Shown in pieces: positions 59,617 through 64,000 of a DNA stretch of 64,000 nt (position 1 is its first letter; the number at the start of each line of letters is the position of its first letter). The DNA lies in contig DAORMJ010000003.1 in the NCBI GenBank assembly GCA_035440445.1, forward strand, positions 62,001 through 126,000, in the 5' to 3' direction. Under the pieces are notes generated by a model. The model saw only the letters and a program-made list of their open reading frames with translations, did no database searches and was not told the DNA's origin. The position numbers and the translations under genes are program-made. The stretch comes from Ga0077548 sp035440445. GTDB lineage: Bacteria > Pseudomonadota > Alphaproteobacteria > Rhizobiales > Xanthobacteraceae.

Positions 59617-60415
59617 CCGGCTGAAGGATAAAGTCGCGCTCGTCGTCGGCGCAGGTTCGTCGGGTCCGGGATGGGGCAATGGTAAGGCAACAGCGGTCGC
59701 CTTCGCTCGCGAAGGTGCGAAGGTCGCCTGTGCGGACCATCGCCTCGAAGCCGCACAGGAAACCGTCGAGTTCATTCAAAAGGAAGGCGGCGACGCCATT
59801 GCGATCAAGGCGGACGTTGCGAAGTCCGGCGAAGTCGCAAGCATGGTCAATGCTGCGGCTGAATTTTTCGGCCGCATTGATGTCCTCGATTATAATGTCG
59901 GTCTTGCCGAAGTCGGCGGCGTCGTGGAAATCGACGAGGCCGAATGGGACCGCATCTTCGATGTGAACCTGAAGGGAGCGATGCTTTCGATGAAGCATGT
60001 GATCCCGTTGATGGAGAAGCAGGGCGGCGGCTCGATCATCAACATCTCGTCGATCGCGGGCATTCGTTACACTGGCGTCGATTACCCGACCTATTACGCG
60101 ACGAAGGCGGCACTCAATCACCTGACGCGCGCGACCGCCGCGCAATATGCGCGCCAGAACATTCGCGTGAACGCGATTCTGCCGGGGCTGATGAAGACGC
60201 CGATGGTCGAGCATTCGCCACAGCTGAAGGCCGCTTACGGCAAGGGCGACGTCGAGAAGATGTGGGCGGCACGCGCCGCGCAGGTGCCCATGGGCAAAAT
60301 GGGCGACGCCTGGGACGTCGCGAACGCAGCCGTGTTTCTCGCGAGCGACGAGAGCCGCTATATCACCGGCATCGAACTCGTGGTCGATGGCGGAGTGACG
60401 CTGAAATATGCCTGA
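59609..60415 (+). CDS. short-chain dehydrogenase/reductase (268 aa)
   Basis: Classical SDR with LVVGAGSSGPGWGNGKATAVAF as nucleotide loop, DHR in ACADHR (NAD preference likely from Asp), IINISSIAGIRYTG with catalytic Ser, and YPTYYATKAALNHL with Tyr/Lys; C-terminal VFLASDESRYITGIELVVDGGV. ATG 59609 has AAAGGAAAG upstream. Operon with the acyl-CoA ligase (8-base overlap) and overlapping yacG by 8 bases. Substrate unknown, probably a hydroxyacyl-CoA or alcohol intermediate. Confidence 0.92.
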   Translation: MADRLKDKVALVVGAGSSGPGWGNGKATAVAFAREGAKVACADHRLEAAQETVEFIQKEGGDAIAIKADVAKSGEVASMVNAAAEFFGRIDVLDYNVGLAEVGGVVEIDEAEWDRIFDVNLKGAMLSMKHVIPLMEKQGGGSIINISSIAGIRYTGVDYPTYYATKAALNHLTRATAAQYARQNIRVNAILPGLMKTPMVEHSPQLKAAYGKGDVEKMWAARAAQVPMGKMGDAWDVANAAVFLASDESRYITGIELVVDGGVTLKYA

Positions 60416-60647
60416 GAATGGAAACGGGCACGCCCGCAAACTGGGGCTGGGCGCTCCATGCCCGATCTGCGGTAAGCCTCCGGCGGAGAAGTTCCGGCCC
60501 TTTTGCTCCAAGCGCTGCGCCGATCTCGACCTGCATCGGTGGATGAGCGGCGCTTACACGATCCCGGTGACGGAAGATTCGGACGAGGACGGCAGCGAGA
60601 GCGGCGCCCCTGAGCCCCTCAAGCCCCGGAAAGATGAGGAGAATTAG
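60408..60647 (+). CDS. yacG: DNA gyrase inhibitor / zinc-binding protein YacG (79 aa)
   Basis: Zinc finger C-x2-C...C-x3-C: LGAPCPICGKPPAEKFRPFCSKRCADLDLHRWMSGAYTIP, then an acidic tail (EDSDEDGSESG). In E. coli YacG binds GyrB and inhibits gyrase. ATG 60408 overlaps the SDR gene. Placed before tRNA-Phe as in other rhizobia. Confidence 0.93.
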   Translation: MPENGNGHARKLGLGAPCPICGKPPAEKFRPFCSKRCADLDLHRWMSGAYTIPVTEDSDEDGSESGAPEPLKPRKDEEN

Positions 60648-60673
60648 GCCTTTTGCGCCGTAATTTCTCTATC

Positions 60674-60703
60674 TGGACAAGCCTAGAGTGAAGACATTAT
60701 AAC
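60674..60703 (+). promoter_or_regulatory. sigma-70 promoter of tRNA-Phe
   Basis: TGGACA (60674-60679), 18-bp spacer, TATAAC (60698-60703), 41 bases before the tRNA 5' end. Confidence 0.5.
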
Positions 60704-60744
60704 CGCGCGGCTTTCGGCAGTTTGCTTTGCTCCTGCCGCGGGAT

Positions 60745-60820
60745 GCCTAGGTAGCTCAGTTGGTAGAGCATGCGACTGAAAATCGCAGTGTCGGTGGTTC
60801 GATTCCGCCCCTAGGCACCA
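60745..60820 (+). tRNA. tRNA-Phe (anticodon GAA)
   Basis: Cloverleaf: acceptor GCCTAGG/CCTAGGC, D arm AGCTCAGTTGGTAGAGC, anticodon stem TGCGA/TCGCA around CTGAAAA (GAA), TTCGATT T loop, CCA encoded at 60818-60820. An integrase gene follows 86 bases downstream, so its 3' end is the likely attL of a genomic island. Confidence 0.97.
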
Positions 60821-60906
60821 TCACTTCTCTCCTGATAGAGATTTCAATTAGATAAGTGCCATCAAGGCTTTGCGCTTGCCCGACTGTGTAACAAGGGTGA
60901 GTAACA

Positions 60907-62601
60907 TTGCTGTTTAGACTGGTCCGCCCGATGAAGCGAAAATCATCCCGCAATCCGTACTACGTCCGGAGAATTCCGACCGACGTTCGCGGTAAAGCAA
61001 CCGGTCTGAACCTTTCAGTGCCGGTGGGCAGTGAGACTCAACTTGTTGTCATCACGCCGCGCACTCAATCGATCCGCATTTCGCTGCGCACGTCTGATCC
61101 CGTCGAAGTGAAACGGCGTATCGCTACCATCGATCAGTATCTTGAAGAGGTCTGGAAGGCGTTGCGCCAAGGTGATGAGATGCCACTCGCTCACAAGCAG
61201 GCGACGGCATTGGGCGGTGAGCTCTATCGTGCTTGGGCCAACGGTGAAGGCCGCGAGCGGACCACTGCAATGGAATACGTTCCTGGAAAAGGCTGGAAGG
61301 AGTTTGATGCCGATTACCTGGAGCCAGATATCTGGGAAGCCGTTCTGGAGTCTTGGGACGGTCTACCAGACGACCCAAGAACGAAAAAGTTGGAAGAGGC
61401 GCTAGGAGCCGATCCGAAAAAGGAGCCGTTGGAAAGGGCACTCGGACCCATCCTCGACCGCCTGCTGCTTTCTAAAGGAATTGGAAAGCTCAATGCTGAC
61501 TCCAGGGCGATGACGCTGGAGGCCTTCTGGAAGGCAATGCATGACGCCATCGCCACCCGCAAGCGAAACGCGGAGGGAGACTATTCGCCGGACCGGACTG
61601 TTGATCGGTTTCCGGTGTGGCAGCTCGAAAAGGATGCCGTTCAATATACGCCGCGTGTATCGCTCACCGGACTGGTAGATTCTTGGTGGGAAGAAGCTGA
61701 AGCGGCTGGCAACAAGATCAGCACTTACGACGCCTACAAGATAGCAATGACCCTCTTCGTTGAGTTTATCGGTCATGACGATGCTTCACGTGTGACGAAG
61801 CAGGATGTGATCAATTTCAAGGACCATCGGCTGAAGAGCGTCAATTCCCGCACCAACAAAAGAATATCGCCAAAGACCGTAAAGGACCGCGATCTGTCCG
61901 GTCTTAAGACGATCTTTGGGTGGGCGGTGACGAACGGAAAACTTAAAGCCAATCCAGCGGAGGGGGTGACCTTGAAGGTTGGAAAAAAGCCTAAGTTACG
62001 CTCATCGGGCTTCACCAACGACGAGGCTATCGCGATCCTCAGGAAGGCAAGCACTCACCCGCGCGGAAATGAAAAGCCAAAAATGTTCGCGGCCAAGAAA
62101 TGGATACCTTGGCTCTGCGCCTATTCCGGTGCCCGCGTTGGAGAGATGATTCAGCTTCGCAAAGAGGACGTGAGGAGGGTAGGCGACTATTGGGTGATGC
62201 ACATCACGCCTGAAGCGGGAACGGTAAAGACGAACGAGGCTCGCGATGTGGTCATGCATGCTCATCTAATCGAAATGGGATTTCCTGAATTCGTTGAGAA
62301 ATCTGACGATGGTCATCTATTCTTGACGCCTTCTAAAAATGGAGCGGTTAGGGGGCCTCTCATCGCAGTTCGTAATCGTTTGGGCGAGTTTGTTCGAGAA
62401 GTATTGAAGGACGATAATGTTGCGCCTAACCACGGCTGGAGGCATCGCTTCAAGACTGTCGGTATCGAGGTTGGCATCGAGCATCGAATACTTGATGCAA
62501 TACAAGGCCAGAAACCTCGTAGTGTGTCGGAAACTTACGGTGAAGTCAGCTTGAAGGCGCAGGTGAGCGCGATCTCAAAGTTTCCGCGAATCGAATTATA
62601 G
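60907..62601 (+). CDS. tyrosine site-specific integrase of tRNA-Phe island (564 aa)
   Basis: N-terminal DUF6538-like AP2/arm domain (NPYYVRRIPTDVRGK), core-binding helices, and a catalytic domain with Arg410 (YSGARVGEMIQL), HxxR at His509-Arg512 (NHGWRHRF) and nucleophile Tyr544 (SETYGEV). The usual His/Trp before the Tyr is in an IQGQKPRS context. A TTG at 60907 has GGTGAG upstream; ATG 60931 is the alternative. Directly downstream of tRNA-Phe and reading away from it: the typical arrangement of an integrated island whose other end lies outside the window. Confidence 0.92.
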   Translation: MLFRLVRPMKRKSSRNPYYVRRIPTDVRGKATGLNLSVPVGSETQLVVITPRTQSIRISLRTSDPVEVKRRIATIDQYLEEVWKALRQGDEMPLAHKQATALGGELYRAWANGEGRERTTAMEYVPGKGWKEFDADYLEPDIWEAVLESWDGLPDDPRTKKLEEALGADPKKEPLERALGPILDRLLLSKGIGKLNADSRAMTLEAFWKAMHDAIATRKRNAEGDYSPDRTVDRFPVWQLEKDAVQYTPRVSLTGLVDSWWEEAEAAGNKISTYDAYKIAMTLFVEFIGHDDASRVTKQDVINFKDHRLKSVNSRTNKRISPKTVKDRDLSGLKTIFGWAVTNGKLKANPAEGVTLKVGKKPKLRSSGFTNDEAIAILRKASTHPRGNEKPKMFAAKKWIPWLCAYSGARVGEMIQLRKEDVRRVGDYWVMHITPEAGTVKTNEARDVVMHAHLIEMGFPEFVEKSDDGHLFLTPSKNGAVRGPLIAVRNRLGEFVREVLKDDNVAPNHGWRHRFKTVGIEVGIEHRILDAIQGQKPRSVSETYGEVSLKAQVSAISKFPRIEL

Positions 62602-63090
62602 CTTGTAGCGGCGGCACATCTCGCGGAAGATTAGAATGCCTTCCTTGCAGATCATCTTAACAATCTTGGGATTCTTAAATTCTACTTGAGGGTAAATGCG
62701 ATTAACCGTCATCTTGGTGCAAACATCAACGCGGAAATCCCATTCGTCACGCTCTTTGCCTTGAGCAAATTGTTTTGCTTCGTCCGGTGTGGCGCTGACA
62801 AACACTAGTCCTGCACAATTCTTCTGCACGCCAGTCTTTATGGTCTCCATCGAGGGGTTTTTCACCCACTCGTCCAGCTTATCGAGATAGCGCTTCTGGA
62901 GGAATTCAATAGCTTTCTCACCTTCACTCTTGCGGTCGATGAAAGCGCAGAGTGTTGATTTGAGAGCGGCCGAACACGCGGAACTCCACCAAGACTGGGC
63001 GCTTAGGGAGGAGCTAGTTGAGAGGAAGAAGAGAAGCCCAAGGGTCAAGATACTGGTGGAACGAAACGTAAGCGTTCGAGTGGCAGGCAT
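62596..63090 (-). CDS. secreted hypothetical protein (164 aa)
   Basis: Signal peptide (about residues 1-31, LTLGLLFFLSTSSSLSA-Q), then a helical domain with five to six Cys (WSSACSAALKSTLCAFIDRKSEG, KNCAGLVFV, DVCTKMT, KMICKEG, REMCRRYKL), likely disulfide-bonded periplasmic protein. Lower GC than the core; island cargo. Its stop region overlaps the integrase 3' end by 6 bases. No family recognised. Confidence 0.7.
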   Translation of the reverse strand: MPATRTLTFRSTSILTLGLLFFLSTSSSLSAQSWWSSACSAALKSTLCAFIDRKSEGEKAIEFLQKRYLDKLDEWVKNPSMETIKTGVQKNCAGLVFVSATPDEAKQFAQGKERDEWDFRVDVCTKMTVNRIYPQVEFKNPKIVKMICKEGILIFREMCRRYKL

Positions 63091-63126
63091 CTCGATTTCT
63101 CCAAACTAAGAGGATTGAGCCAGAGT

Positions 63127-63570
63127 CTAGATTTCCGAAACCAGAGCCAGGTATCGCTTTGCAGCGCCTGCTCGCATCAAATCGCCATCACGACGATAGT
63201 CAGCCTCTCTGTTGGCAAGGCTATGAATGATAATGGCGCGATAGCTTTCATCCGCTGGGCGCCCGAGCAGGGTGCTGGCGAGAAGGGAGAAAACGATACC
63301 CGCGATCAACAAGCCAAAAGCCACCGCCGCTGCGGTAAGGCCACTTTGATACCCGGCGAAGGCGATTAACCCAGCGGTCACAGCGAGGAGGGCGAGGATG
63401 CCCTGCACAAGACGGGGTGGCGTAATGCTGTTCTGGTATTTGATCGGCTCTATGCCTGCCGACTCCTTCTTGGCCATATGCTTTGCAATGTCCGACATGA
63501 AGCTTTGAAAGCGCATCGCTTGCGCCAGCGCTACTCCGCATACGGCTGTAGCTAGGTATAGCCCAATCAT
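63127..63570 (-). CDS. small membrane protein of island (147 aa)
   Basis: N-terminal anchor helix (MIGLYLATAVCGVALAQAM), a polar linker, then two strong helices (about 70-90 and 93-113, LVQGILALLAVTAGLIAFAG and LTAAAVAFGLLIAGIVFSLL) and a cytosolic tail with Arg/Glu. ATG 63570 has GGGAGGT four bases upstream, preferred to the frame start at 63624. Divergent from the XRE regulator and separated from it by the iterated operator region. Unknown family. Confidence 0.7.
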   Translation of the reverse strand: MIGLYLATAVCGVALAQAMRFQSFMSDIAKHMAKKESAGIEPIKYQNSITPPRLVQGILALLAVTAGLIAFAGYQSGLTAAAVAFGLLIAGIVFSLLASTLLGRPADESYRAIIIHSLANREADYRRDGDLMRAGAAKRYLALVSEI

Positions 63571-63588
63571 CCCCACCTCCCGGTTATG

Positions 63589-63629
63589 TTGTATTATAAG
63601 ACGTTGCATTATAATGCGTCGCATTAGAT
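63589..63629. promoter_or_regulatory. three 15-bp-period operator repeats
   Basis: YYGYATTANAA-type 11-mers at 63589-63599 (TTGTATTATAA), 63604-63614 (TTGCATTATAA) and 63619-63629 (TCGCATTAGAT), each exactly 15 bp apart; the middle one contains the palindrome GCATTATAATGC (63606-63617). They lie in the 83-bp gap between divergent genes and should bind the XRE product and govern both promoters (inference). Confidence 0.65.
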
Positions 63630-63653
63630 TACAACAAGGTGTCGCATGCCCTC

Positions 63654-63890
63654 ATGGCAGAGGATGTGCGGCTACTGGTCGGCGAGAATCTTCGGCGGCT
63701 CCGGCTTGCGGCAGGTGTTACGCAGGCGGAGTTGGCTGCCCGGATGGGCGTCGATAGGGCTTACATCAGCGGCTTGGAAAAGGGGGATAGAAACCCCACG
63801 GTCGTCACCCTATGGCATCTCTCGAAGGCGCTAGGCGTTGCCATGAAGTCGTTCTTCGAGGAAAAGCGACCGAGCCGAGCGGCTAAATAG
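63654..63890 (+). CDS. XRE/Cro-CI family regulator of island (78 aa)
   Basis: Single HTH domain: LRRLRLAAGVTQAELAARMGVDRAYISGLEKGDRNPTVVTLWHLSKALGV and a basic end. ATG 63654 chosen; GTG 63639 in frame gives five more residues. AAGGTG lies 12 bases upstream. Neighbours: iterated operator and divergent membrane protein. Probably autoregulates (inference). The last 110 bases of the window hold only an unproven open frame from ATG 63942. Confidence 0.87.
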   Translation: MAEDVRLLVGENLRRLRLAAGVTQAELAARMGVDRAYISGLEKGDRNPTVVTLWHLSKALGVAMKSFFEEKRPSRAAK

Positions 63891-64000
63891 TGCCGGTAGC
63901 GGGAACCCGATCACTCCGCGCCCAAAAGCGAGAAGCCTGTAATGGTGACCGAAAAGGTGGGGATGATTGGTATGTCTCGATCATCATCTTACCAACTCCA

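Noticed and set aside
63942..64000. Possible gene start at the right edge of the window
   Set aside because: Only 19 codons are visible, with no ribosome-binding site or recognisable motif.

Overview
The window comes from an alphaproteobacterium, most likely a member of the Hyphomicrobiales (Rhizobiales; Bradyrhizobium/Xanthobacteraceae-like). The evidence is a GC-rich core, a class I lysyl-tRNA synthetase, a PodJ-like polarity factor, lineage families such as DUF3750, DUF6460, DUF2948, TIGR02186 and UPF0262, the block hisD - UPF0262 - LMW phosphatase - maf - yacG - tRNA-Phe, and a palindromic repeat of the kind scattered through rhizobial genomes (36095-36141). Species cannot be named from the sequence alone.

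Left accessory region (1 to about 10.4 kb). A stress-type cluster comes first: small basic or Gln/Asn-rich proteins, a YciE/YciF ferritin-like protein interrupted by a 15-base N run, two tiny membrane peptides, a 298-aa membrane protein and CsbD. It is followed by a split LigD-type repair set (stand-alone 3'-phosphoesterase domain, divergent CinA-like protein, stand-alone ATP-dependent ligase) with no Ku or polymerase domain visible. Then comes an AT-richer mobile fragment (excisionase-like HTH, TOPRIM/D5-like primase-helicase, tiny membrane proteins, XRE regulator) that ends just before tRNA-Gly(CCC).

Core region (10.5 to 60.8 kb). In order: the ugpBAEC glycerol-3-phosphate importer; SCO-type copper chaperone, DUF3750 and a membrane glycosyltransferase; a periplasmic binding protein, lysK, a TauE permease, an FMN protein, an S24-type repressor and pyrD; TIGR02186-TauE and PodJ; a MerR-regulated fatty-acid beta-oxidation operon (acyl-CoA dehydrogenase, thiolase, FadB) ending in a terminator; a LuxR response regulator convergent with a symporter-fused hybrid histidine kinase; an exonuclease-CBS-nucleotidyltransferase fusion; mscL; an aminotransferase; and a three-gene 2-oxoacid:acceptor oxidoreductase operon with its own FAD/Fe-S electron-transfer subunit. 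The region closes with an AbrB-family membrane protein, a GAF-EAL protein, tRNA-Thr, murA, DUF2948, hisD, UPF0262, an LMW phosphatase, maf, an acyl-CoA ligase/SDR pair and yacG.

Right accessory region (60.8 to 64 kb). A tyrosine integrase lies directly after tRNA-Phe(GAA), the usual layout of a tRNA-integrated island. It is followed by a secreted protein, a membrane protein and an XRE regulator. The last two are divergent, and the gap between them carries three copies of a motif at a 15-bp period.

Most interesting leads: the split LigD locus with a CinA variant, the KOR operon in an apparently aerobic organism, the 15-bp iterated operator, a duplicated kinase 3' end with only synonymous differences, the missing infA and inserted CoA-ligase/SDR pair in a usually conserved block, and an N-run that creates an artificial frameshift.
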